From: Pachyseris speciosa
Taxonomy: Eukaryota > Cnidaria > Anthozoa > Scleractinia > Pachyseridae
Reading direction: 5' to 3'
Length of the DNA: 64,000 nucleotides
Assembly (NCBI GenBank): GCA_016490735.1
Contig: JAEMWC010000219.1
Coordinates: 22,501-86,500 of the forward strand
Shown here piece after piece: positions 52,401 to 62,261 of the stretch. Numbering within the stretch: the first letter of the stretch is position 1; every line of letters starts with the position of its first letter. The notes beneath the pieces were generated by a model that saw nothing but the letters and a program-made list of their open reading frames with translations, was not told where the DNA came from and did no database searches. The translations under genes and the position numbers were made by a program.

Positions 52401-53281
52401 CACGGTCCTGTAGTGAATAAATAATTGTTCTAAGTATTAAACTGGAGTGCTACCTCGGTCCGCGGTCCTGTAGTGAATAAATACGTAATTGTTCTAACTA
52501 TTAAACTTGAGTGCTACCTCGGTCCGCGGTCCTGTAGTGAATAAATACGTAATTGTTCTAACTATTAAACTGGAGTGCTACCGCGGCCACGGTCCTGTAG
52601 TGAATAAATAAGTAATTGTTCTAACTATTAAACTGGAGTGCTACCGCGGTCCACGGTCCTGTAGCGAATAAATAAGTAATTGTTCTAACTATTAAACTGG
52701 AGTGCTACCGCGGTCCGCGGTCCTGTAGTGAATAAATAAGTAATTGTTCTAACTATTAAACTGGAGTGCTACCGCGGTCCACGGTCCTGTAGTGAATAAA
52801 TAATTGTTCTAAGTATTAAACTGGAGTGCTACCGCGGTCCGCGGTCCTGTAGTGAATAAATAATTGTTCTAAGTATTAAACTGGAGTACTACCGCGGTCC
52901 GCGGTCCTGTAGTGAATAAATATTTGTTCTAAGTATTAAACTGGAGTGCTACCTCGGTCCGCGGTCCTGTAGTGAATAAATAATTGTTCTAAGTATTAAA
53001 CTGGAGTGCTACCGCGGTCCGCGGTCCCTTAGTGAATGAATGAGTAATTTAGCTAAGTCTTTAATTGATGTGAAATCGGTGTATCTGAAAGCAATGGTCA
53101 ATATATAAAAAAATATGCGTGTTATTTTGGGCATTAACGCTTAAAGAACGAGGTATACACACATCTGTTCGTTGTTTGTTGGGCATATTAACTTCAACTG
53201 TAACGCACGAGTGACTGTGGACCGGGGACCGCAGTAGCAAGACGTGACTGAGTAATATTAAGTGGCGGGGTATTCTGCAAT
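49494..53281. mobile_element. Putative TIR element enclosing a satellite array
   Basis: 49494-49512 (ATTGCAGAATACCCGGCCA) and the complement of 53263-53281 (ATTGCAGAATACCCCGCCA) match at 18 of 19 positions in inverted orientation. Weaker shared bits continue inward (ATTACTC, TGCTAC(C/T)GC). Nearly everything between them is the tandem array. No transposase is present and I cannot establish target duplications. Confidence 0.6.
49550..53045. repeat. Satellite of about 64-bp units with higher-order structure (about 55 copies)
   Basis: The unit contains GAGTGCTACCGCGGTCCGCG, GTCCTGTAGTGAATAAATAA and GTAATTGTTCTAACTATTAA. Variants are CTGGAG/CTTGAG, ACCGCGG/ACCTCGG, TCCGCGG/TCCACGG/CCACGG, and AAGTAA/ACGTAA or a 4-bp deletion giving 60-bp units. 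The order of variants repeats as a 12-unit, 759-bp block (50296-51054 and 51055-51813), with a shorter third match at about 52190-52600. End units are most diverged. This is tandem satellite DNA, not CRISPR: there are no unique spacers. Confidence 0.95.
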
Positions 53282-53740
53282 CTAGCCCAGCAGGAGTTTG
53301 CTGTTTCTCAAATGTATTAATAATACATGACGAGCAAAGAGGGAATTACTATTGTGGAGGTTTGGATATCTGCTCCTGATTATCAAATGATTCGGTAGAT
53401 TTTTGCCATGAATTTCTCCAATGATTGTTAACCCTTTTACTCTTATGATCAGAAAGCTAATTCTCCTGACCGATTATCATACATTTCTTTGTTGACTATT
53501 CCCGAGAATTTGGTGTTATATCAAGACCTTATCCAATAATTGATTATTTTCTCAATTCTCATAACCTCTCTGCTTGACAGCATATTAAAATTGTAAAGAG
53601 AATTTAAATGCTGGTCACCCTTTATCAAACACTTGAAAGACTTTCATTATCCACACGTCAAAGTCAGTTTAAAAAAGACTGACTTTAAAAATAAGCGCTT
53701 AAATATATCCAACAAAACACTTTTCATGTTTGATATGCTG

Positions 53741-53951
53741 CAATTGAAGGGCTGGGGGCATAAACTGCCTATGTGTAGTTTTAGGCGTTTTTTTTTGCAT
53801 ACGTCATTTCTCGAAAACGAAAAAGAAATCGGTGAAAAAAATATGGGACAACGTTTTTGAATCAAAATGCAGTTCACATGCAAAAATCCAAGCGAACTAA
53901 AAAAACGGCCGAAAATTACACATAGGCAGTTTATGGCCCTAGCCCTTCAAT
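53741..53951. mobile_element. MITE with AATTGAAGGGCT ends
   Basis: CAATTGAAGGGCTGGGGGCA, then TAAACTGCCTATGTGTA, on the left is mirrored by TACACATAGGCAGTTTATGG, then CCCTAGCCCTTCAATT, on the right. The interior is A/T-rich with no transposase. Confidence 0.82.
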
Positions 53952-54017
53952 TAATATTGTATGCCTTGGTGTACGTGTGAAACAGTGCTAATGAATATCG
54001 ACCAAATGTTTTTGAAT

Positions 54018-54352
54018 ATATGAATATATGAAAATCATATATTTGAACTGCAGATTAATGATTGAATATGTGAATGATCATTGCAGTTATGAACACTACT
54101 TAAGCAGTAGTGAAAAGAAAGCCTGAAAAAAAATTCAGGCTTGTATAGGATTCAAACCCACAACCTCTGCGATACCGGTGCAGCGCTCTACCAACTGAGC
54201 TAACAAGCCATCTGGGAGCTGGCTGTTTTGTTGGTTCATTATATACCCGTGAGTGGTGAATATGTGAGAATCAATATATGAAAATCATATATTTGAACTG
54301 CGGATTAATGATTGAATATGTGAATGATCATCAAAGTTATGAACACTACTAT
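54018..54352 (-). mobile_element. tRNA-derived SINE (minus) plus a second tail copy
   Basis: The tRNA-like head 54138-54209 on the minus strand has a 7-bp acceptor (GGCTTGT/ACAAGCC), D arm GCTCAGTTGGTAGAGC, and loop CACCGGTATCG. The tail (54018-54110) is duplicated at 54265-54352 (AATATATGAAAATCATATAT, GATTAATGATTGAATATGTG). It is the same family as 42107-43345. The T arm (GTGGGTTTGAATCCTAT) is weak, so it is not called as a tRNA gene. Confidence 0.8.
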
Positions 54353-54721
54353 GTTTTTGCATTAGTAAGCCACATCCACCTAGTGACCCAAGATTGAAAA
54401 TGGAATTCATCTGAACAAAAAATAATCAAGATAGTTTAGGTTAAATAGTCGGTGCAATTTATTTACGTTCAAGATTCTAGAACTGACAAGAAAAGTAGTG
54501 TGCCACACGGTCTTTATGAGGTTTGTCGTATTTCACTCCCTCATCTTAATGTGGAGAAGAGGTGAAATACAATTATCCTAAAAAATGATTGTACACCCAT
54601 GAGAGGCTACACCCATGGGACATACAGTCCTCCACCACACTCCTAAGATGGTTTCAGCTTGGTTCGCAACTAGTTAAAAATGTGAATGTAAAGCTCTAAT
54701 CAGTCAATACTCCTACCTAAC

Positions 54722-55107
54722 CGCCGACCGGTTAGCTCAGTGGTAGAGCACCGGACTAGCGTGCGGGAGGTTGGTGGTTCAAACCCCGGTCGGACCAACA
54801 CTCAGGGTCCTTAAATAATTGAGGAGATAGTGCTGCCTTTGTAATTACATCTGCAAATGGTTAGACTTTCTAGTCTTCTCGGATAAGGACAATAAACCGT
54901 AGGCCCCGTCTCACAACTCTTCATAATTGATTCTGTGGAACGTAAAAGAACCCACACACTGTTCGAAAAGAGTAGGGGACGTAGTTCCCGGTGTGATGGT
55001 CTATCTCTCATCTGATGATGTTCTTTGAAGGCCGTAAGTTAGATAACTCCTTGGGTTAATTACGTCACCTTCATTAAATAAAGAATATTGTATTGTATTG
55101 TATTGTA
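54722..55107 (+). mobile_element. tRNA-derived SINE of a second family
   Basis: The head CCGACCGGTTAGCTCAGTGG...GTTCAAACCCCGGTCGG has paired acceptor ends and a D arm but a mispaired T stem. It is followed by a body with TTCTCGGATAAGGACAATAA and GAACGTAAAAGAACCCACAC, and a TATTGTATTGTATTG tail. The body plus short-repeat tail is typical of a SINE. Confidence 0.78.
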
Positions 55108-55400
55108 AGGTTATGATTCAGCCTACACTTAGTCACCACTCTATTCACCTAGATGAACTGATACCAAAAAATTGACATGTTCTTCCAGATTATATCCACA
55201 CCCCTCTAACTATTGTTTATAGATTTGACTCCCCACCCATCCCTCCTAAAGTCCAATTTTGTTCATACAGATGCATTTTAATGGCAAATATTAGCTGTAC
55301 AGCCCCAATTCCCTTCCCCTTGGAATTTTTGATGACCTTCCTTTGGGGAAGTATGGATATTTTCTGAAACTACATATTGAGCCTGACAGGCAGTTCATTT
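55108..55400. other. 3' flank of the minus-strand FAM151 gene
   Basis: No gene seen. On the minus strand this is the region directly after the original FAM151 stop (55401-55403) and should contain its original 3' UTR. Confidence 0.45.
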
Positions 55401-55424
55401 CTATCCGTCATCGAGCTTGAGGTC
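55401..55424 (-). pseudogene. FAM151: Separated last codons of the minus-strand FAM151 gene
   Basis: Read on minus from the target duplication (55420-55424), the frame of the FAM151 last exon continues for K-L-D-D-G and a TAG stop at 55403-55401. These codons are now cut off from the gene by the 4.6-kb retrotransposon. Confidence 0.75.
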
Positions 55425-55660
55425 TGTAACGTTTTATGTCGTACGTTGAAACGATATATAGAGAGAGACGCAAGTGCTTGTCAACTCCTATTTTAATGCC
55501 TGCTTGTCGATTCTCCGAGTTACAAAGAATCAGTAGTATTCTTATGATCTCGCGATATGCGTGGGGCAATCGGAGGTGTCGATTACACTACTATTATAAA
55601 CAGATCAAGATCACGCAAGTTAGTGTCACAATACAACGTCACAAATCCGGTATCGTTACA
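55425..55660 (-). repeat. 3' LTR of the Ty3/gypsy element (minus strand)
   Basis: By-eye identical to 59754-59989. It is preceded on the minus strand by the polypurine tract at 55661-55674. Confidence 0.93.
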
Positions 55661-55677
55661 TCTCCCTTTTCTTAAAG

Positions 55678-58600
55678 TTAAGTGTCCATGACATAATCAT
55701 CATGCCATGCTGGTGTTTTCTTGATACGGGATGACCTCCGTAGTTGAACAGCTGGCTGAGAAGACACGGTTGCAGGCTGGTCGTGATTGATGGTCAATTC
55801 CGCGTCGTGGCTTGCGCTGGGAGGCTTCGCAGTTTGAGGATGATTGTGCGGAAGATCTTCGACTGAGGGAGGTGGCGGTGTCTCAGCCGTTATTCTGAGC
55901 TGACGCCTGTTGCGACGGTAGTGACGACCGGCAACTTCCACTTCGTACGAGCGGTTCGGAAGAATCTTCACGCAACTTCCAAGAGACCATTTAGTATCAC
56001 CAGGGAGTTTCATCCTGATCGCTCGACCTGGCTGTAGCGGTGTTAGCGGTTGACTTTTCTTGTTGTACCGCTGCTCTTGAATGGCTTTTCGCTTTGCCAA
56101 CTTGTCTCCGGTTTGGCTGTCTACTTTTGGTTCCAGCAGTTTGGTGTGGGTTGGCAACAGCGTTCGTGTTCTTCTGCCCATCAGACGTTGAACCGGTGAG
56201 GTTCCTAGACCTTCTGACGGGGTGTTTCTCCAGTCTAAAAACGCTAGTAGAGGATCTTTGTTGTCTGCTCGTGCTTTCTTCAGCAACGCCTTGCAAACTT
56301 TGACGGCGTTCTCCGCTTTCCCGTTCGACTGAGGATAGCGCGGGCTTGAGGTCTTGTGCTCAAATCTCCAAGTCTCGGCGAATTTCGCAAATTCAGACGA
56401 GCTGAACTGTGTCCCGTTGTCTGTAACAAGGACTTCCGGAATACCATGTCTGGCAAACTGGACTTTAAGTGCGTGGATCACGCTTGCTGACGTGATTCGT
56501 TTCAGTTCCTGTACTTCAAAATAGCTTGACCAGTAGTCCACCATGATCAGGAACTGTTGTGGTCCAAGCTCGAATATGTCAGCTCCAACTTTGGACCAGG
56601 GACGACTGGGCATTTCATGTGGCTGGAATTCTTCTCGGCATTGCTCTGGCTGGTACGACTGGCAAACGCTGCACTTGGAAATGTAATCTTTGACTTCCGC
56701 GTTTATTCTAGGCCAGTAGAGTAGCTCCCGGGCTCTCCTTAGGCATCCACCGATTCCTATGTGAGACCTGTGGATTTCTTTAAGCATGTCAGCTCGCAGG
56801 GAATGAGGAACAACCAGGCGTTCTCCGCGATAAACCAATCCACTATCTTCAACTAGCTCGCTTCGGCTGTCGTAGTAAGGTACAAGCTCTGCGGGGCAGT
56901 CTTTTCGACGTAATGGCCACCCTTTGTGTATCACACCAATAAGTAGCTGCATCTCTGGGTCATCAGCTATGACTCGTTTGAACTCTTGCAGTCGTTTGGG
57001 CGATACAGAAAGTCCATCTTCATGTTGAACTTCTCGTAAGGCTCGTACTTCACTGCTGTCGTGCTGGGCGTCCTCAGTTGTAAGTCTGTAGGCGCGGCTC
57101 AAGGCGTCTGCAATGAACATTAGACGGCCTTTCTTGTATTGAATGTCTAGAGAATAGTTTTGTAACGCCATGCGCATTCTCTGTAGTCGTTTAGGTGACT
57201 GCTGTATAGGCTTCTTAAACACAGCTTGTAGCGGCTCGTGGTCAGACTCGACGTGTACGATGTCTCGGCCATATATGTACTGGTCAAACTTATGACAAGA
57301 CCATACGATGGCAAGAAGCTCTTTTTCGATCTGGGCGTACCTGGTCTCAGTGTCTGTGAGTGCTCTTGAGGCATAACACACTGGCTGGCCTTTCTGCATG
57401 AGGACAGCTCCCAGACCTGTTTCAGATGCATCACATTGAATGGTGACTTCTTCATTCACGTTGTAGTATTTGAGTACCGGAGATTCAGTAAGGTACTTCT
57501 TCACAGTATTAAACGCGATACTGTGCTGCATCAACCACTGCCACTCCGCGTCTTTATCTTCCAATCGTCGCAACGGCTCTGTCATTTCGCTCAGATGCGG
57601 CATGAACTTGGAAAGGTAGTTCACCATTCCTAGGAAACGCTTGAGTGCTGTGGCGTCTTCTGGCTCAGACATGGCAATGATTGCTTCAATCTTCCTGGGG
57701 TCTGGTTTGAGTCCCTCTGGGGTGAGCTGGTGTCCCATGAATGGTACGCTTGTCTGAGCACGCTTGACTTTATCTTTGTTCAGCTTCAAGTTCCATTCTC
57801 TGCATCTTGTGAAGAATGATCTTTCACTTTGTTCAAGGTTCTTGTAAGCTTCTTCAGTGGTGGCGCCAAAACCAGCAATAATAAAGTCATCAGCAATAAC
57901 TTCTACACCTTGTAGTCCCTCCACAAATTCGTGCATGGTTCTTTGCCATACTTCTGGAGCGGAACTGATGCCAAAGGGCATGCGAAGCCAACGGTATCGT
58001 CCGAAGGGAGTGTTGAAGGTAGTTTTGTAGCTGGACTCGCGGTCTAGTTTCTTTTGCCAGAATCCATCTTTTGCGTCAACTACTGTGAAAAGCTTCGCTT
58101 TGTCAAGTCGAGTAGCGACCTCTTCTATAGTAGGCATCTGGTAGTGCTCTCGCTTGATCGCTTCGTTCAAATCCCTTGGGTCCAAACAAATTCGAATTTT
58201 GTTCGGCTTTATTACGGCCAGCATGCTTGATACCCATTCTGTTGGCTCTGTTACTGGTGCGATGACGTTTCGCTGTACCAATTCGTCTAACTTTTCTTTG
58301 ATTTTTGGGCGTACTGCAACTGGTACTCTTCTCGGGGGGTGAACTTTCGGTTTCACTCTCTCGTCCGTGATGATCTTGTATTCGCCTGGAAGTTCTCCAA
58401 GTCCCTCAAAAACATCTTTGTATTCTTCAAGGATCGTGTTGCTTTGTGGCGATATCGTGAGCGATAATACGTCACAATCGGCTAGCGTGACGATTCCAAG
58501 CACGATACTTGTGTTGAGTGATAGGATAGGTTGATAATCGCCATTGACGACGTTAAAGGTCAGAGTTTTCTTTCTGTCCTTATGCCACACTGGGAGGCTT

Positions 58601-59727
58601 ATCTTTCCGGCGATCTGTTTTCGTTCACCAGTGTAGGAAACGATCGATTTGTTGCATTTCTTGAGGCGTTCGGCAGTGTCGTCTCCAGTGATTGATTTGT
58701 ACACTTTCAGCGGTAATAGATCGCATTCAGATCCAGTGTCCACTTGAAAACGGACCTCATTTCCGGGCTGTCTTCGGTTAACGTACAAATTTACCAGGGC
58801 TTTGTTTGCACGGCTGGGCTGTTCTCCAAGAGTGCAAATTTCATATTGATCAGGTCCATCATCTACTTGCACGGTAGCAACAGTCTTGCTTCGGCAAAGC
58901 GATTGGTAGTGATTCATGTTGCCACATCGGTGACATTTCTGACCAAATGCCGGACATTTTTGCTTTGCGTGTGTCGTTCCACATCTGCCGCAATTACCAC
59001 GCGATGATTGCTTTTGATGTTTGTTGTTTGCTGCACGCGATGGCATCGACGGTCTGTTGCTTTTCGAGCGACCCTGCTTTAATACATTTACGGTTGCACT
59101 TGCACCCATAAGCTTCACTTGGTGCTCGGTTTGTTCGGCTGCTTTGATGAGATCGACGGCTTTTTGCAATGTCAAATCATTGTATCGGAGCAGTCTTTCA
59201 CGCATCCTGTCGTCTCGAATTCCTAAAACGATCCTGTCACGCAAAATCTCCTCTGGGGTAATGTCCTCGTGTTGGCAATTTTTAGCGATCGTTCTTAACT
59301 CTGTGAGGTACGCTGCGATACTTTCACCAGGCTCCTGCTTGCGATTATTAAATCGGTAGCGTTCATAGATCACCTGTGTTCGCGGCTCGCAGTGTGCGTC
59401 AAACTTTGCCAGCACGTGTTCTATTTTTGTTTCATCTTCGTCCTCTCCCCATTCAAAGGCATCGAAGGCTTTCGTAGCATCTTCCCCAATAACTGACAAG
59501 AGCGTGGAAACTCTTACCAGGGGCTCCTGTTTGAAAATTCCTGTGGCGATTTCATATCGCGACCACACTTTCTTCCACGCTTTCCAATTTGTGGCTACGT
59601 TGTCATCCATGACAAGCGCTTTTGGCGGTGGCAAGTTAGCAGGAGGCATGTATATATGCGCAGGCTGAGCGGGCAGAATTTCTGGAGCTTCTCCTGTAGC
59701 TTCTTCAGATGTCCCTGCTGTCGGCAT
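55678..59727 (-). CDS. Gag-Pol polyprotein of the Ty3/gypsy element
   Basis: 1349 residues in one frame, no stop or frameshift between gag and pol. Order: Gag (about 1-240), Cys-rich zinc knuckles (about 244-280), aspartic protease with VDTGSECDLLP (about 328), reverse transcriptase (about 460-680) with RMPFGISSAPE and a VIADDFII catalytic box (about 609), RNase H with QCDASETGLGAVL (about 765) and SDHEPL, integrase HHCC zinc domain (about 985-1030), and the DDE core (GADIFEL, VTDNGTQFSS, SNGKAENAV; about 1050-1150). It ends TAA just before the polypurine tract. Order RT-RNase H-IN places it in Ty3/gypsy; no envelope gene is seen. All catalytic motifs appear intact, so it may be mobile. The domain order resembles the Mag/K02A2.6-like group, which I cannot confirm without a tree. 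Confidence 0.95.
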   Translation of the reverse strand: MPTAGTSEEATGEAPEILPAQPAHIYMPPANLPPPKALVMDDNVATNWKAWKKVWSRYEIATGIFKQEPLVRVSTLLSVIGEDATKAFDAFEWGEDEDETKIEHVLAKFDAHCEPRTQVIYERYRFNNRKQEPGESIAAYLTELRTIAKNCQHEDITPEEILRDRIVLGIRDDRMRERLLRYNDLTLQKAVDLIKAAEQTEHQVKLMGASATVNVLKQGRSKSNRPSMPSRAANNKHQKQSSRGNCGRCGTTHAKQKCPAFGQKCHRCGNMNHYQSLCRSKTVATVQVDDGPDQYEICTLGEQPSRANKALVNLYVNRRQPGNEVRFQVDTGSECDLLPLKVYKSITGDDTAERLKKCNKSIVSYTGERKQIAGKISLPVWHKDRKKTLTFNVVNGDYQPILSLNTSIVLGIVTLADCDVLSLTISPQSNTILEEYKDVFEGLGELPGEYKIITDERVKPKVHPPRRVPVAVRPKIKEKLDELVQRNVIAPVTEPTEWVSSMLAVIKPNKIRICLDPRDLNEAIKREHYQMPTIEEVATRLDKAKLFTVVDAKDGFWQKKLDRESSYKTTFNTPFGRYRWLRMPFGISSAPEVWQRTMHEFVEGLQGVEVIADDFIIAGFGATTEEAYKNLEQSERSFFTRCREWNLKLNKDKVKRAQTSVPFMGHQLTPEGLKPDPRKIEAIIAMSEPEDATALKRFLGMVNYLSKFMPHLSEMTEPLRRLEDKDAEWQWLMQHSIAFNTVKKYLTESPVLKYYNVNEEVTIQCDASETGLGAVLMQKGQPVCYASRALTDTETRYAQIEKELLAIVWSCHKFDQYIYGRDIVHVESDHEPLQAVFKKPIQQSPKRLQRMRMALQNYSLDIQYKKGRLMFIADALSRAYRLTTEDAQHDSSEVRALREVQHEDGLSVSPKRLQEFKRVIADDPEMQLLIGVIHKGWPLRRKDCPAELVPYYDSRSELVEDSGLVYRGERLVVPHSLRADMLKEIHRSHIGIGGCLRRARELLYWPRINAEVKDYISKCSVCQSYQPEQCREEFQPHEMPSRPWSKVGADIFELGPQQFLIMVDYWSSYFEVQELKRITSASVIHALKVQFARHGIPEVLVTDNGTQFSSSEFAKFAETWRFEHKTSSPRYPQSNGKAENAVKVCKALLKKARADNKDPLLAFLDWRNTPSEGLGTSPVQRLMGRRTRTLLPTHTKLLEPKVDSQTGDKLAKRKAIQEQRYNKKSQPLTPLQPGRAIRMKLPGDTKWSLGSCVKILPNRSYEVEVAGRHYRRNRRQLRITAETPPPPSVEDLPHNHPQTAKPPSASHDAELTINHDQPATVSSQPAVQLRRSSRIKKTPAWHDDYVMDT

Positions 59728-59735
59728 CGTGGTTT

Positions 59736-59753
59736 AGGTTTCTTCTGACACCA
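59736..59753 (-). promoter_or_regulatory. Candidate tRNA primer-binding site
   Basis: TGGTGTCAGAAGAAACC begins at the first base after the 5' LTR. The leading TGG matches the CCA end of a tRNA. The tRNA species is not determined; a Leu-type primer is one possibility. Confidence 0.6.
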
Positions 59754-59989
59754 TGTAACGTTTTATGTCGTACGTTGAAACGATATATAGAGAGAGACGC
59801 AAGTGCTTGTCAACTCCTATTTTAATGCCTGCTTGTCGATTCTCCGAGTTACAAAGAATCAGTAGTATTCTTATGATCTCGCGATATGCGTGGGGCAATC
59901 GGAGGTGTCGATTACACTACTATTATAAACAGATCAAGATCACGCAAGTTAGTGTCACAATACAACGTCACAAATCCGGTATCGTTACA
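59754..59989 (-). repeat. 5' LTR of the Ty3/gypsy element (minus strand)
   Basis: 236 bp, TG...CA-bounded. When read through from the interrupted FAM151 exon it supplies five further codons and a TGA stop after the reading frame enters it. Confidence 0.93.
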
Positions 59990-62144
59990 AGGTCTTCCAA
60001 AAATTTAGCATGCTGATCTGAGGGAAGATCATAAAAAATCCTGGCATTGTTAGCAACTTTTTTCCGCAAAGTAACCAAGTCTTTGGTGTTTGGTTTGTCA
60101 TAGGGTGTAGACCAAATAGTTAGGGTGTAGTCATCAGAGAGACTCAAAAGCCACAAAATCTGTTCCATCGACTTGCCAATCATGTTGGCTCTGATTGGAA
60201 AGGTGACTGGCTGAGAGATGTTAGTCAACAAGTCTCTCATTGGTTGAACAAATCGCCATTCATAATAATCCTCATCGGAAACAAAAGCACTTGTTGTCCA
60301 GCCAATTGAAAGAGTTGTTGAGGGAAAGTACTTGGTACAAGCGTTGAAAAACATATGTGGATCGACTACATTACAGTCAGATCCCCCTCTGCATGGACCA
60401 GGCAAGATGTCACCATTTAGCCATATTGGAATTGCTTGTTCATCAGAATTAGTTTCTTCCTTGAAGACTTTAAGTGAAGGCTCAACAGCAGCTGCCAGTT
60501 TGAAATCAAGTTTAATCCCTTTGCCAGAGCCAACAGTTCTCTTCACAAACTCGGCAAGTGACAGGTCGCTGTCCGTGCTGGGAGGGTGTGCCATGATTGG
60601 AGTTTTATCGGCATCTCGGAGCCACACATCTGCTTCAATCATCATAACCTTTCAAAAGAGAGAAACAAAGTCTAAAATTTCTATAATGTGCATTGCTAAT
60701 CTTTTAGAAACTGATACATGTAAGCACCAGAAAATCAACATAGACAGAAAAAGTTAGCCAGCATAGCTGGTAGCCATGTGGAGTAATGTTTTGGTACTGG
60801 AGCTGCTGAAAGCAAGTGGCGAAGCCGCCAGTTACACAGGCAAAAAAGTGAACCATTTAAATTTGTCAATTTCTGAAAAACAAGTAGCATCTCAGGAAAA
60901 ATTAGCACTCAGAAGGTTTTATTTGTATAGGTATAGTTCAATTTTTTGTTAGCCATTAATTAATTTAGAGTGTGGTTTTCAAACAAGAAACATCCTCAAA
61001 GTTGGCACTGTCATCCTAATCTTATGACACAGTTTTCATTTCTGGCATTCTTTGACTTGTATTTCATAATTTTAATGACTTTAAACTCAAGCAACTAAGT
61101 GTTCATGTGTTCACAGGGGACTTCTGATGTACAGATGTCAAATAATGTTATTCAGCAATTGTGATTTAAGACAATTACCGTAAAAGCTCTATTAAGCCCC
61201 CCTCTGTAATAACCCCCCGTAATAACCCCCCCCCCCCCCTTTTGGGACATGACATTTTGTAATTAGTCCATCCTATTCCCTGTTGCAAAATCCACTCCAT
61301 TCTGCCCAATTGGCTTGTATTTAATCAAATATCAACTCAAACACATAATAATGTTTGCTGCTCTTTATTAAAGAATAAAATTTCACTACAGTTGTTTGAG
61401 TATTGTATGAAAACTGTTTTACGATGGAAACTGCATGTTTCAGATTTGAAACAAGCCCCCTCTCTCCCCCCTCCCCCCCCCCTGCACCCCCTCTAATAAA
61501 CCCCTGTTAAAGATGTCTGAAATTTAACAAGCCCCCAGGGGCTTAACAGAGCTTTTACGGTATTGATCAATAAATATAAAAAGTTCTTTTAGTGATTAAC
61601 CTCTCCAGCTAAAGTCTCCTGAAGCTGTGCTTGACTGTTAACAGCATGAGCCCAGGTCACCTCCAGAGCATCAGTCACATGGAAATACTCAAGTACATCA
61701 ACCCCAGAATGATCATGATAAGCTCTCACTCTGCCATCCATCAATTCTGACTGAGAATGATGTCCCACTACAGACTAAAAAAGAAATTAACCTTAATACA
61801 AATCATGCTGCGTTGGAACAAGGAAGACTCCTTATATTTTAGAATGTTGAAGGGCCGAGTGCATAAAGAGCCTGTATTATAACAATGTCTACTGTTACGA
61901 GGAAATGATGTTAAATACATACCGATATACATTAAATGCGAAGCTAAGACAGTGTGGAAATTGGAAAAAGTTCTAAATGGATCAAACGAGTATAGCAAAA
62001 ACAGTGTTAGAATACCCGCCCTACACATATTAAATGCTAATACTTAACCTTATCGTCAGGAAATCTTAATAAATTCCAAATGAACCAAACCAGCACAAAA
62101 AACAGTACTAAAAAAGCAACAACTTTTGCAATCTGTGGTTTCAT
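59990..62144 (-). CDS. FAM151: FAM151 (menorin-family) protein, signal-anchored, 3' end interrupted by a retrotransposon
   Basis: Exons on minus: 62144-62049 (32 codons), 61774-61601 (58 codons) and 60648 to the insertion at 59990. All junctions are phase 0, with GT/AG ends (donors GTTAAG and GTTAAT; acceptors TTTTTTAG and TTGAAAG). Exon 1 is MKPQIAKVVAF plus a hydrophobic span (LVLFFVLVWFIWNLL), a signal anchor with no obvious cleavage site. Exon 2 ends LEVTWAHAVNSQAQLQETLA; exon 3 has MMIEADVWL, TPIMAHPPSTDS, GIKLDFKL and NGDILPGPC, aligned with the plus-strand paralogue. It is single-domain, about 315 residues, like FAM151B-type proteins. The gypsy element entered just before the last five residues and substitutes an LTR-encoded VTIPDL end. 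Activity is probably kept, but the native 3' UTR is now beyond the element. Confidence 0.88.
60649..61175. other. FAM151 intron 2, unique part
   Basis: AT-rich, with no repeat structure or gene that I can support. Confidence 0.5.
61176..61562. mobile_element. TA-flanked MITE in FAM151 intron 2
   Basis: TACCGTAAAAGCTCTATTAA and, inverted, TACCGTAAAAGCTCTGTTAA (read from 61562) bound a 387-bp segment with C-rich ends and no coding frame. TA at both edges fits a Tc1/mariner-type target duplication. Confidence 0.8.
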
Positions 62145-62261
62145 CCCTCTTTGTCCGCCATTTTCTCGTTCCCAAGTTTCCACAGGTTAAAAAGTTCGGT
62201 AGAAGACTGGAGCGATAAACAAACGAACATGGCGGACGAAAAGCTGTCTTGATGGTTTGCT
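62145..62261. promoter_or_regulatory. Bidirectional promoter with mirrored YY1-like motifs and uORFs
   Basis: Only 117 bp separate the two start codons. No TATA box is seen. AACATGGCGGAC on plus (62226) and AAAATGGCGGAC on minus (from 62164) match the YY1-type AANATGGCGG motif. Each ATGGCGGA also opens a tiny uORF: seven codons then TGA on plus (62229-62252), six codons then TGA on minus (62161-62141). The minus TGA overlaps the FAM151 start as ATGA. Confidence 0.6.

Larger units (their letters stand above)
55425..59989 (-). mobile_element. Complete Ty3/gypsy LTR retrotransposon
   Basis: Two 236-bp LTRs (55425-55660 and 59754-59989), TGTAAC...GTTACA ends, and AGGTC target duplications (55420-55424 and 59990-59994). 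The element reads on the minus strand, in the same direction as the host gene it entered. A primer-binding-like TGGTGTCAGAAG follows the 5' LTR directly, and a purine tract AAGAAAAGGGAGA precedes the 3' LTR. I find no difference between the two LTRs, so insertion is recent. The single long gag-pol frame is uninterrupted. Confidence 0.95.

Noticed and set aside
49550..53045. CRISPR array
   Set aside because: Eukaryotic context; units are contiguous variants of one sequence with no unique spacers and no cas genes.
57870..57900. Unusual ADD instead of Y-x-D-D in the gypsy reverse transcriptase as a sign of inactivity
   Set aside because: The two catalytic aspartates are present and A-D-D variants are common in Ty3/gypsy elements.
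57147..59359. Other-frame and plus-strand frames within the gag-pol gene
   Set aside because: Shadows of the long minus-strand polyprotein frame.
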